From: JAAYKT01 sp964408955
GTDB taxonomy: Bacteria; Bacillota; Clostridia; Lutisporales; Lutisporaceae
DNA length: 58,818 bases
Direction: 5' to 3'
NCBI GenBank assembly: GCA_964408955.1
Contig: CAYPBK010000008.1
Span: forward strand, 1-58,818
Position numbers and translations under genes: made by a program. Shown one piece after another: positions 36,242 to 43,862 of the stretch. The stretch's first letter is position 1. Every line of letters starts with the position of its first letter. The notes under the pieces are model-generated. The model saw only the letters and a list, made by a program, of their open reading frames with translations. It made no database searches and was not told the origin of the DNA.

Positions 36242-36340
36242 TTATATCTCCCGTTACTATCTTTATTATAGACACTTCTTATATTATATAGGAAAAACAA
36301 TAAAAAAATCTATAAAAAAATAAAATCTCTATAATCTAGC

Positions 36341-36366
36341 GAAAAAGGCCACAATAAGCGGCCTTA
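36341..36366 (-). terminator. Attenuating terminator between rpmH and rnpA
   Basis: AAGGCC/GGCCTT stem with a nine-nt loop followed by T in the minus-strand transcript. It overlaps the last base pairs of rpmH. Likely reduces readthrough into rnpA. Confidence 0.7.
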
Positions 36367-36498
36367 TGCTGACAGTTTCTTTCTACCTTTAATTCTTCTT
36401 CTCTTTATAACAAGCCTGCCGTTAGCAGTACTCATTCTTTTTCTGAATCCGTGAACTTTTTTCCTCTGTCTTTTTTTAGGCTGATAAGTTCTTAACAT
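36364..36498 (-). CDS. rpmH: 50S ribosomal protein bL34
   Basis: 44 residues, highly basic: MLRTYQPKKRQRKKVHGFRK, then RMSTANGRLVIKRRRIKGR and KKLSA, a complete bL34. GGAGGTG lies 6-7 nt before the ATG. First gene of the rpmH-rnpA-yidD-yidC-jag-mnmE-mnmG-rsmG series, with a perfect promoter. In most Firmicutes dnaA lies just upstream in the divergent orientation; here a surface-protein gene is found instead. Confidence 0.97.
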   Translation of the reverse strand: MLRTYQPKKRQRKKVHGFRKRMSTANGRLVIKRRRIKGRKKLSA

Positions 36499-36542
36499 TT
36501 TTACACCTCCTAACGGCTAACTAAAGCAACCCATACATTCAA

Positions 36543-36571
36543 ATTATATATATATTCCTATTGGCTGTCAA
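36543..36571 (-). promoter_or_regulatory. rpmH promoter
   Basis: Perfect sigma-A consensus on the minus strand: TTGACA (36566-36571), 17-bp spacer, TATAAT (36543-36548). It overlaps a 7-bp inverted repeat CCTATTG/CAATAGG (36557-36575). No DnaA box is found here or in the rest of the 36499-36698 spacer. Confidence 0.92.
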
Positions 36572-36649
36572 TAGGTGCTCATGGAGACATCCCCAAGACT
36601 CCTGAAAAATTCACCTTATCAGTGAAACAGGCTGTCCCATTGTGTACAT

Positions 36650-36679
36650 AAAAGCGGCAGGATTTACCCTGCCGCTTTT
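36650..36679 (-). terminator. Terminator of the Cys-rich SLH gene
   Basis: Perfect 12-bp stem AAAAGCGGCAGG/CCTGCCGCTTTT with a six-base loop, 20 bp beyond the stop codon. It separates the surface locus from rpmH. Confidence 0.85.
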
Positions 36680-36698
36680 AATATCATTTATTTTAACC

Positions 36699-39600
36699 TT
36701 AATCCTTATAGATTCCTATAAATCTCTCAAGTATTGTTGCTACTTGAGCCCTGGTAGCACCTGCTTTGGGTGAAATTTTAGATTCTCCTGTTCCGGTTAT
36801 TATGCCGGCTTTTACCGCCCATTCCATTGCAGGCTTTGCATATTCGGCTATACTGTCCTTATCGTCAAAGGCTTTCAAATCATCGGTCTTTGTTACATCA
36901 TAGCCTTTAAACTTTGCAAAATTATATAATACTGTTACTAACTGTTCTCTGGTTAAGTTATCAGAATGACCAAACCTTCCATCCTGATATCCGCTTACTA
37001 TTTTATTTTCTGCAGCCCAGTTAATACCGTTACTATACCATTTACCAAATTCTACGTCATTAAAAATATTATTTGCTTTTGTTTCAACAGAGCCCTCTTG
37101 CCTGTGCAAAATTGTCACTATCATACTTCTGCTTGTCTGTGTATTTCCGCTGAATAGATCTGCAGCAGTACCTTCCATAAGCTTATTCTTATATACATAG
37201 GCTACGGCATTATAGAACCAATCAGACTCTTTGACATCGCTAAAAGGTAGCTTTATCTCCTCAAGAGTTTCAACCGGTAAATCCTGACCAATAACATATA
37301 AAGATAAATGTGTCAAATTAAAGCATACCTTGTTTTTCTCAAATGTAGCTTCTATTCTTTCTCTTTTACCTTCACTGTTCAAAAACCAGACTGCCACCGG
37401 TAGTTTACCTTTGTAAGGAATCTCTACACGAATTTCGCCGTCAAAGGTTGAAATTTTAGATTCTCCGGAGATAATATTTATATCAAAAATACTCTCTCCT
37501 ATTTTAATGGCTTCTCCTTGCAGCTTATTCAATTCTTCTATTGATTTTTCTACAATCTCCAGTCTAATCTTATTTCCTGTGCTTTGATTTAAAATAGAGC
37601 CGAGCACCCCTTTATCCATAGAAATACTGCCTGAGGATAACTTTACTGTTGTGGTTAACCCTGATTTTTGCATTGAAGATAAGGAGCTTTTAGAAACTTC
37701 TGTTGCCGTAACATCCTTTGCCTTTGATAAATCAATTATCCCCTCGTTTTCAATAGCTTTATTCTTTATCTCTTCCACTTTTTCCGATGTTAAATCCAAA
37801 TCCGCTGTAGTATCATCCTCTGTTGCATTATATCTCATTATCGCTGCACTTGCTTTTTTTACAATTCTAAGCTCTCCATTTTGATGTTTAACCACATAAT
37901 CATAATTCTCATTTTCCGGCGCTGTTGCTCCCTCAATTTTAATCGTAACTTTACCGACTTCAGACGTATCGGGAGTAACTTCGTAAGTCAAAGTAGGTAT
38001 TGTCGATAATTCGTCGCCTTTTTCAAGACCTTCAACAATATAATCTTCATCCTTCTCAGGAGAAGAGATATCCGGCACCTCAGAATCTATATAAACATTT
38101 TTATCAAGTGCAATGACAGTTACAATTTTTTCTGACCTTTTTACCGTTATTGTATATTCAGCAATGCTTTCAGGAGAAGTACCGTTTTCCGCTTTTACCG
38201 TAAATTTATATGAACCTACCTTTGCAGGAGTACCGGTGATTTCCCCATTTTCACTTATAGAAAGTCCTTCAGGAAGCTTCCCTGATATAATACTCCAAGA
38301 TATTGGCTGGGTTCCTGAAGCAATTAATTTTTTATAATATTCCTCTCCCACTGCAATGTTTTCCAGTTCTCCGATAATGATGCTCGGCGGCCCCTCTGTA
38401 TTTAAACTCCACTTCGCATATAAAGTAGTAGGCTGAAGAATAGGCCAAAGAACATCCCAGGTTTTTTCATATTTATTATCCGCATACCATCCGGCAAATA
38501 TATAATTATCTTTAACCGGGTCTGCAGGCACATAAATAACATCGCTATTAATAACTTTTTGTGTTGGTATCTCGCTTCCGCCCATGGTATCGAATACCAC
38601 ATCAAAATCCTTGGCATAAGCTTTAATTATGGATTCTTGTGCATGTGAACATACGGTGCATGCACGCTTCCTCATACCCGGTGTTGTTTCAGTAGCTTCT
38701 TTTATAATTTCCCAAGGTCCCATAGTATGGAATTCTTTTTCAATTATATGACCGCAGCTGCATTCGTGCCAATGCCATGAATGGTCAGAACTCCATTTAT
38801 CGCTGTATTCATGTTCGTGGTCGGCATAGATTACTTCCGGTGGTCTGCTAAAACCGCAAATTTCACATTTCTCATGTCTTAAACCATTTTCCGTTTCTGT
38901 AGCTTCTTTATCAATTGTCCACTCAAAGCTGTGATTTTCATGGCTTAAATAACTGAAATTTCCGCAGATACATCCTTTATAATGGAAATAAGGGTTTGCA
39001 AATATCAAATTGTATTCATGAACATGTTCTTCTCCACCGGTAGCCGGAATAATCACCTCTTCATCATAGACAAAACCACATTCATCACAATAGTATTCCG
39101 CTCTTCCCGGAGAAGTATCAGTAGGCTCTTCTATAACTCTGAGAAAACGACTATGTCCCGTGTTATAGGAAGAATGTTTGCCGCAGGAACATTTGTATTG
39201 ATGTCCTTCTTTTTCTCCCAAATTTTTCATTCGAAAACCGTAGCTGTGGTCTCCGCACACATCACATACTATATGAGCTGTACAACCATAACAATCATCA
39301 CAAAATACACAATGATTATGGTATTCACATCCATGCAAATCGCCACAGGAATTACAATATGAATCACAGTGATCGCAATGTAATCCGCCACACAAATCAC
39401 ATATAAAGGCGCAATCGGAACAAGCACCACAACCTAAACAAAATGCCTCAGCACAATCGGAGCAGGTATCACATATTGGACACATGTCCCCGGCACAGTT
39501 TTCACATGTCAAGCAATAGGGACAAAAGGCAGCACAGTCACTGCAATATTCATTGCATTCAATACACAATTGTCCTTCTGCAGAACAGTGTTCACAGATA

Positions 39601-40625
39601 CCGCAATCTACACAAAAAGCAGCGCAGGAGTCACATATTTCACCGCAATTGACACATATATCGGCACATTCGCTGCAAGCACTTTCACAATACAGGCAAA
39701 TAGCAGCACAGTTCTCACAGGTGCCGCAGCCTTCGCACATCGTCACACAATCAGAACAATAATTACCGCAATCTGCACACAAGTCCGCACAGTATTCACA
39801 TCTATCACAATCCAAGCAGAAATCGACACAGCTATTGCAGTGGTCCCAACACTCATTGCAGAGCAGGTCAACGCAGTCTATACAATATCCGCAATCTTCA
39901 CAATAATCCCCCATACACTCTCTGCAAAGCCCGCAGCCTTCGCAAATACCTTCACCGCAATCTTCACATAAGAAACAATTTACACAGACATCACCACATG
40001 CGGTACAAACGTTTACACAACTTTCGCATCGGTCTGAACAATCTCCACAGGTATTGCAACCATTACATACATCCCCTCCGGCACACATGGCGCATTGACC
40101 GCAATCAACACAATGTACTATACCGCAGTCTTCACACAGATTGCAATTAGGACATAACTCTGCACAGGAAGCGCATTTTTGATAGCATTCGGGGCACATA
40201 TCCCCTCCGCTGCATTCGGTACAATAATTGCATCCGGGACAAAAAGCATATCCTTCCGCTATATAGCAGTAGGCACATCTATTACATCCGGGGCAATATT
40301 CAAAATCGCTATTACAATCTTCACAATAGTGACAAACTTCGCAAAGGTTGGCACAGTTTTCACAGGTCCAACAATCGGGACAAATCACAACGGAATCCAA
40401 GCATTCTCCGCAGCTATGGCAATGATTATCGTAATAACATTGAGTCCCGCTTTCTTCACCGCAACAACCGCAACTATCACAAAGCCAATCAGGACTTCGC
40501 ATTCTTCCGCAACTCCAACATTCTTCCCAGTCAGATGCTTCCACTTGTTCCGGCATTATTGAAAACATACCTATTAACATCAAAATAGTCATAAAAATGG
40601 CTAATAGTTTCTTGCTTTTTTTCAT
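36699..40625 (-). CDS. S-layer-anchored giant Cys-rich protein with tandem CxxC modules
   Basis: 1308 residues. Signal peptide (1-30, ending VEA-S). Residues about 31-455 hold roughly 115 cysteines (hand count) in about 27 tandem modules C-x2-C-x2/3-C-x2-C of 13-16 residues, rich in Asp/Glu and Asn. Then three His/Cys repeats (about 470-660; HEHEYS, CSCG, EATETTPGMRKRACTVC), a Listeria-Bacteroides type repeat (about 675-740), a putative Ig-like domain (about 748-838) and three SLH domains (about 1125-1308) that anchor it to secondary cell-wall polymer. The Cys array is zinc-ribbon-like; metal binding or redox roles are inference. GGAGG lies 5 nt before the ATG. Second gene after the receiver-like gene. 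Function unknown. Confidence 0.9.
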   Translation of the reverse strand: MKKSKKLLAIFMTILMLIGMFSIMPEQVEASDWEECWSCGRMRSPDWLCDSCGCCGEESGTQCYYDNHCHSCGECLDSVVICPDCWTCENCANLCEVCHYCEDCNSDFEYCPGCNRCAYCYIAEGYAFCPGCNYCTECSGGDMCPECYQKCASCAELCPNCNLCEDCGIVHCVDCGQCAMCAGGDVCNGCNTCGDCSDRCESCVNVCTACGDVCVNCFLCEDCGEGICEGCGLCRECMGDYCEDCGYCIDCVDLLCNECWDHCNSCVDFCLDCDRCEYCADLCADCGNYCSDCVTMCEGCGTCENCAAICLYCESACSECADICVNCGEICDSCAAFCVDCGICEHCSAEGQLCIECNEYCSDCAAFCPYCLTCENCAGDMCPICDTCSDCAEAFCLGCGACSDCAFICDLCGGLHCDHCDSYCNSCGDLHGCEYHNHCVFCDDCYGCTAHIVCDVCGDHSYGFRMKNLGEKEGHQYKCSCGKHSSYNTGHSRFLRVIEEPTDTSPGRAEYYCDECGFVYDEEVIIPATGGEEHVHEYNLIFANPYFHYKGCICGNFSYLSHENHSFEWTIDKEATETENGLRHEKCEICGFSRPPEVIYADHEHEYSDKWSSDHSWHWHECSCGHIIEKEFHTMGPWEIIKEATETTPGMRKRACTVCSHAQESIIKAYAKDFDVVFDTMGGSEIPTQKVINSDVIYVPADPVKDNYIFAGWYADNKYEKTWDVLWPILQPTTLYAKWSLNTEGPPSIIIGELENIAVGEEYYKKLIASGTQPISWSIISGKLPEGLSISENGEITGTPAKVGSYKFTVKAENGTSPESIAEYTITVKRSEKIVTVIALDKNVYIDSEVPDISSPEKDEDYIVEGLEKGDELSTIPTLTYEVTPDTSEVGKVTIKIEGATAPENENYDYVVKHQNGELRIVKKASAAIMRYNATEDDTTADLDLTSEKVEEIKNKAIENEGIIDLSKAKDVTATEVSKSSLSSMQKSGLTTTVKLSSGSISMDKGVLGSILNQSTGNKIRLEIVEKSIEELNKLQGEAIKIGESIFDINIISGESKISTFDGEIRVEIPYKGKLPVAVWFLNSEGKRERIEATFEKNKVCFNLTHLSLYVIGQDLPVETLEEIKLPFSDVKESDWFYNAVAYVYKNKLMEGTAADLFSGNTQTSRSMIVTILHRQEGSVETKANNIFNDVEFGKWYSNGINWAAENKIVSGYQDGRFGHSDNLTREQLVTVLYNFAKFKGYDVTKTDDLKAFDDKDSIAEYAKPAMEWAVKAGIITGTGESKISPKAGATRAQVATILERFIGIYKD

Positions 40626-40706
40626 AATTACCTCCTTTTCCCTTTGAGAAATTTCTTTTATATACTTTTCAAAGGGTCCTTAGTATTTTTTAAATAAATA
40701 TAACGA

Positions 40707-41093
40707 TTACACCAGTGCTTTTATTGTTGCTATTACCTCCTCTATCCGTGTATTTGCAGTGCTAAACCCATCTATTTGTCCATTTCTTTTAGCTTCTATT
40801 ACTTCGGATAAAATATTGTCCAAATAAGTGTAGCTAAGAAAAAGCATACATTTACAGTGGGGATAACTATCTTTAAATCTCTGACATACCTCAAGGCAAT
40901 AGGTTAAGGGGTATAAAGAATAGTCCGGAACCTCAACGACAAGAATACTTGGATTTTTGCCATTAAGATATATTTCTGCATTTTTATAGTCTTTTGTAAG
41001 CACTGCATTATACTCATCACAATTTTCAAAGCTTTTATATAAACCCTGGCCAATGATACCGGTGTACATTACAAAAGCAATGTTTTTCTTCAT
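40707..41093 (-). CDS. Receiver-like protein lacking phosphorylation residues
   Basis: 128 residues from the ATG at 41093 (GGGGG 7-8 nt upstream). The alternating beta/alpha pattern resembles a response-regulator receiver: IAFVMYTGII, SILVVEVPDYSLYP (Glu where the phosphoacceptor Asp should be), CMLFLSYT and IDGFSTANTRIEEVI. The acidic pair after strand 1 and the conserved Lys of strand 5 are missing, and no output domain follows. It is probably a pseudo-receiver or adaptor; other Rossmann-like folds are possible. It is 81 bp upstream of the Cys-rich SLH gene and under promoter element A. Confidence 0.6.
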   Translation of the reverse strand: MKKNIAFVMYTGIIGQGLYKSFENCDEYNAVLTKDYKNAEIYLNGKNPSILVVEVPDYSLYPLTYCLEVCQRFKDSYPHCKCMLFLSYTYLDNILSEVIEAKRNGQIDGFSTANTRIEEVIATIKALV

Positions 41094-41142
41094 AATTGTC
41101 CCCCTTTCCCATGTTTTGCTTAAAAACACGACTATTACTCTT

Positions 41143-41193
41143 ATTCTATATGCTTCTTAATAAATTTCCTATTGGTCATTCGACCAGTTTTTC
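41143..41193 (-). promoter_or_regulatory. Shared surface-locus promoter element, copy A
   Basis: Minus strand: TGGTCGAATGACCA (41173-41186, arms TGGTC/GACCA), 20 bp, then CATATAGAAT (41143-41152), about 50 bp upstream of the receiver-like gene. The flank GAAAAAC on the distal side and ATAGGAAAT on the proximal side are conserved with copy C. See copies B and C. Confidence 0.75.
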
Positions 41194-41194
41194 A

Positions 41195-41229
41195 CAAAAA
41201 ACGACCCGTTGGAGAAGTCCAAAGTCGTT
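41195..41229 (-). terminator. Terminator of the MACPF gene
   Basis: AACGAC/GTCGTT stem with inner TTTGGA/TCCAA pairing and a run of T in the minus-strand transcript. It ends 2 bp before promoter element A, so the two are packed back to back. Confidence 0.75.
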
Positions 41230-41253
41230 AGCAAATACATGTTTTTCAAAAAA

Positions 41254-41325
41254 TGTCATTCCGAGCTAGAGAAAAATCTTGTTTTACCAACACATTAAAT
41301 TTCTACTCAGACGCTCGGAATGACA
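41254..41325. repeat. 72-bp element with 13-bp perfect terminal inverted repeats
   Basis: TGTCATTCCGAGC (41254-41266) and GCTCGGAATGACA (41313-41325) flank 46 bp of AT-rich sequence. It resembles the widespread REP-like family beginning GTCATTC(C/T)GAGC. The enclosing 41094-41386 spacer otherwise holds element A and a terminator. Confidence 0.75.
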
Positions 41326-41386
41326 ATAAAGTGGTTTTTTAGTTGCCCGGACTGTTTATATAAGTCCTATCCAGAATGGTAGCGAA

Positions 41387-43618
41387 CTACCTTTTAAATC
41401 TAATATAAACGTAGTCTCCACCGGCGCCCATGTTAACATCTCCTGCAGTTTTAGAATTCTGCCAATAGACAATAGACCAATTTGGGTCTTGACCCGGATT
41501 ATCAAATACTACATCAATGCCGGTTATAGGTTGTAAGCCTGTATCCTTTGTTGACCACATATAAACGAATTTCCCTGATGCACCCGTGTTCAAATCTGTA
41601 CTATTCCTAGTATATTCGGCAAAATTTCCATTGTGACTCATTCCAAATGCTCCGGCACTTTTACTGCTGCCGCTGTTTTCTAAAAATAAATCAGTGATTG
41701 CCTCTTTTCTATCTTCTTCCGCTTTATAGCAAAGGAAAATAAAATCTCCGCCCGCACCTTTGTTTAGATCTGCATCTACTAGAATATAAGTACCTGGACA
41801 TTTTTGCCTTGCTTTCATTTCATTTTTATCAGTGACAAAGACTATATCCGTTATATACTTTTTGGGTTCTTGTTTTGGCCACTGATTCTCTTGTGCATTA
41901 TTAAGTTTTTCAAATTCCGCTTTTAGATAATCAGCTCTTGTTTTATTGTCACATAATTCCCAAATTGGCACTAAAGGTCTTGTGGTAGTAGTGCCAAAAT
42001 CCACTAAGGTTCCGTTTTCTTCCAGAGTTTCTTCCCATTTGACTAGAGCCTTATCATCCTTTTCAAATTGATTTATATTAAGCGTAAACCCGCCTCCATA
42101 GCTGTGCAAAGTAGTATCCTTGTTGCTGTCAAAATCCTTTTTATTCTTTACATTCTCATATTCACTGTCAGCCGAAGCACTAAATACTTTTACTTTGTAT
42201 TCCGCTTTAACTGCTACCTTGAAGTTTTCAAAGCTGGTAGAGGTTGCCGCACTAGCAACCGTACTGTAATCAATCCTTCCTCCCGTAATAGTGTCAACTA
42301 ATACATGATGACCAAAGGTATTGAAAAGGACTTGGGCTGTTACGGCATTGTTATTGATAGCTTTTTTGGCTTCTGCAGTTATGTAATTTCTAAGGTCTGT
42401 TGTACCTTTTATATAAACACCATATTTTTTCACAATATAGCTAAAGGTTGAATAATTGTTGTTAAGCTGCTGCGCCCGCTTAGTGTCAAAGTTAGTTTTT
42501 ACGGATCCGGAAAAACCGCTTACCTTGACCGAGGCTCCAATTTTTAGAGACATATCTTCGCTATACTCTCTAATGGATTCACTTATTATATGGGTGTTCT
42601 CAGCCTGATCTAAACGTATTCTTGCTACTTTATTATTTTCAATAAGTTTATTAATATCCAAAACTTGTTCTTTTAGCGAATCCACAGATGCATATTTGCC
42701 GAAAATATCATATCCTCGTCCAACTCGCATAACAACGGGTATATCCGCTTCGCTTTTTGTAACTTCAATTGTTTTCCCTGTTTCACTCCATATAGCATTT
42801 ACTTGTGACAAATCTGCAGAATCAAGCCCTTGCTGCGACGGCCTTACAGTTGGAGTGCTTGGCCTTGCAGGTGTTGTACTTTGGTTTTCCCCAGTCTCTT
42901 CAGGCTTTGGGGACTGTTCAGGTGTTGTTTCTTTAGGTGATTCTGGCGGTTCCGACTCCGGTGTTGTTTCTTGCGGCAGTACTGGCTGCTCCTGCACCGG
43001 TGTAGTCTCTTGCGGTAACTGAGGCTGCTCCGGTATTATTTGCTCAGCTTGGTTTTCCTCCGGTTGTTTATTTTCTTCAGGCACTTGATCTTGTGTTTTT
43101 GTCACCTTACTTATAGTAACTTTTTGTGTTTCCTGATCCCATCTTACATCACAACCTAAGTTTTCTGATACAAACCTTATAGGAAGCATTGTCCTACTGC
43201 TAATTATAACAGGCTTGATATTAGGGTTATCCGGATCTATAGGCACTGATTTTCCATTGACTTTTGCCATACTCTCGCCTATTTTCAACTCCATGTGTAT
43301 ATCGCCTAGTGAAACAGAAGCCGTCCTTGTTTCTTGATTCCACCCTACTTCTGCACCCAAAGGCTCTGCCACATACCTAATAGGCATTAGTGTACGCCCT
43401 TCAAAAACAGCAGGGCTTACATCCATTTCAACAAGCTCTCCGTTAACTGTATAAGCTGTTTTGTTGATAATAAAATTTAAAATAATATTTTGACTTTCTT
43501 TAAAGTTTTCTGCATTAGCGTTTATAGGGAGTAAGGTTACAAATAACGCTACTGCCAAAAATATTGCCATTGTGCGGGAAATAGTCTTTTGTAGTGATTT
43601 TTTATTAGCTCCATTCAT
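41387..43618 (-). CDS. Secreted MACPF (perforin-like) protein with copper-amine-oxidase-like N-terminal domains
   Basis: 743 residues. Signal peptide 1-36 (ANA). Two copper-amine-oxidase N-terminal-type repeats (about 58-168; FEGRTLMPIRYVAEPLG and SSRTMLPIRFVSENLG). A Pro/Gln/Glu linker (about 172-265). A MACPF domain (about 290-590) with the signature region FNTFGHHVLVDTITGG (F435-G447), matching the FGTH...GG core of perforins. A C-terminal beta-prism (about 605-743) with three LNxGxGG-type motifs, as in MABP domains. Predicted extracellular pore former. No SLH domain; the copper-oxidase-like domain may bind the wall. GGAGG 9 nt before the ATG. Between promoter element B and a terminator. 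Confidence 0.85.
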   Translation of the reverse strand: MNGANKKSLQKTISRTMAIFLAVALFVTLLPINANAENFKESQNIILNFIINKTAYTVNGELVEMDVSPAVFEGRTLMPIRYVAEPLGAEVGWNQETRTASVSLGDIHMELKIGESMAKVNGKSVPIDPDNPNIKPVIISSRTMLPIRFVSENLGCDVRWDQETQKVTISKVTKTQDQVPEENKQPEENQAEQIIPEQPQLPQETTPVQEQPVLPQETTPESEPPESPKETTPEQSPKPEETGENQSTTPARPSTPTVRPSQQGLDSADLSQVNAIWSETGKTIEVTKSEADIPVVMRVGRGYDIFGKYASVDSLKEQVLDINKLIENNKVARIRLDQAENTHIISESIREYSEDMSLKIGASVKVSGFSGSVKTNFDTKRAQQLNNNYSTFSYIVKKYGVYIKGTTDLRNYITAEAKKAINNNAVTAQVLFNTFGHHVLVDTITGGRIDYSTVASAATSTSFENFKVAVKAEYKVKVFSASADSEYENVKNKKDFDSNKDTTLHSYGGGFTLNINQFEKDDKALVKWEETLEENGTLVDFGTTTTRPLVPIWELCDNKTRADYLKAEFEKLNNAQENQWPKQEPKKYITDIVFVTDKNEMKARQKCPGTYILVDADLNKGAGGDFIFLCYKAEEDRKEAITDLFLENSGSSKSAGAFGMSHNGNFAEYTRNSTDLNTGASGKFVYMWSTKDTGLQPITGIDVVFDNPGQDPNWSIVYWQNSKTAGDVNMGAGGDYVYIRFKR

Positions 43619-43744
43619 CCTTCTAGTCCTCCTTTAATTTCATCTTTACTTTTTTTGTTATCTAGAGTATATGGATTCTCTAGAATATGCCGCTATACTG
43701 AGCCAAAGCACCATAAAATCCACTTTTTATATTACCTATTTATA

Positions 43745-43795
43745 ATTTTATATGGACTTTTTCAGTTTGTATATTGGCCATTCGACCAGTTTTTC
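43745..43795 (-). promoter_or_regulatory. Shared surface-locus promoter element, copy B
   Basis: Minus strand: TGGTCGAATGGCCA (43775-43788; one arm base differs), 20 bp, CATATAAAAT (43745-43754), about 125 bp before the MACPF start. Same spacing as copies A and C although the spacer sequence differs. Confidence 0.7.
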
Positions 43796-43796
43796 G

Positions 43797-43834
43797 AAAA
43801 AAAGCCCCTCAAGAAGTTAATCTTAAGGGGGCTT
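43797..43834 (-). terminator. Terminator of the 2137-residue SLH gene
   Basis: AAGCCCC-CAAGA / TCTT-AGGGGGCTT stem followed by seven T in the minus-strand transcript, 30 bp after the stop codon and immediately before element B. Confidence 0.88.
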
Positions 43835-43862
43835 GATTTGTGTTTAATTAATTTGTATTGGG

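Noticed and set aside
36499..36698. oriC next to rpmH
   Set aside because: No DnaA box, no dnaA and no long AT-rich stretch; the spacer is accounted for by the rpmH promoter and a terminator.
39443..40562. Several plus-strand open frames opposite the Cys-rich region
   Set aside because: They mirror the repeated Cys codons of the real gene and have no start signals or recognisable domains.
41143..41193. Sigma-H promoter (AGGAAAT ... GAAT) in elements A and C
   Set aside because: The spacing between the two parts is about 14 rather than 11-12 bp, and copy B, with the same geometry, lacks both AGGA and GAAT.
41184..41195. VirR box (CCAGTTTTTCAC)
   Set aside because: It matches only in copy A, is single instead of a tandem pair, and points away from the gene; copies B and C diverge after CCAGTTTTTC.
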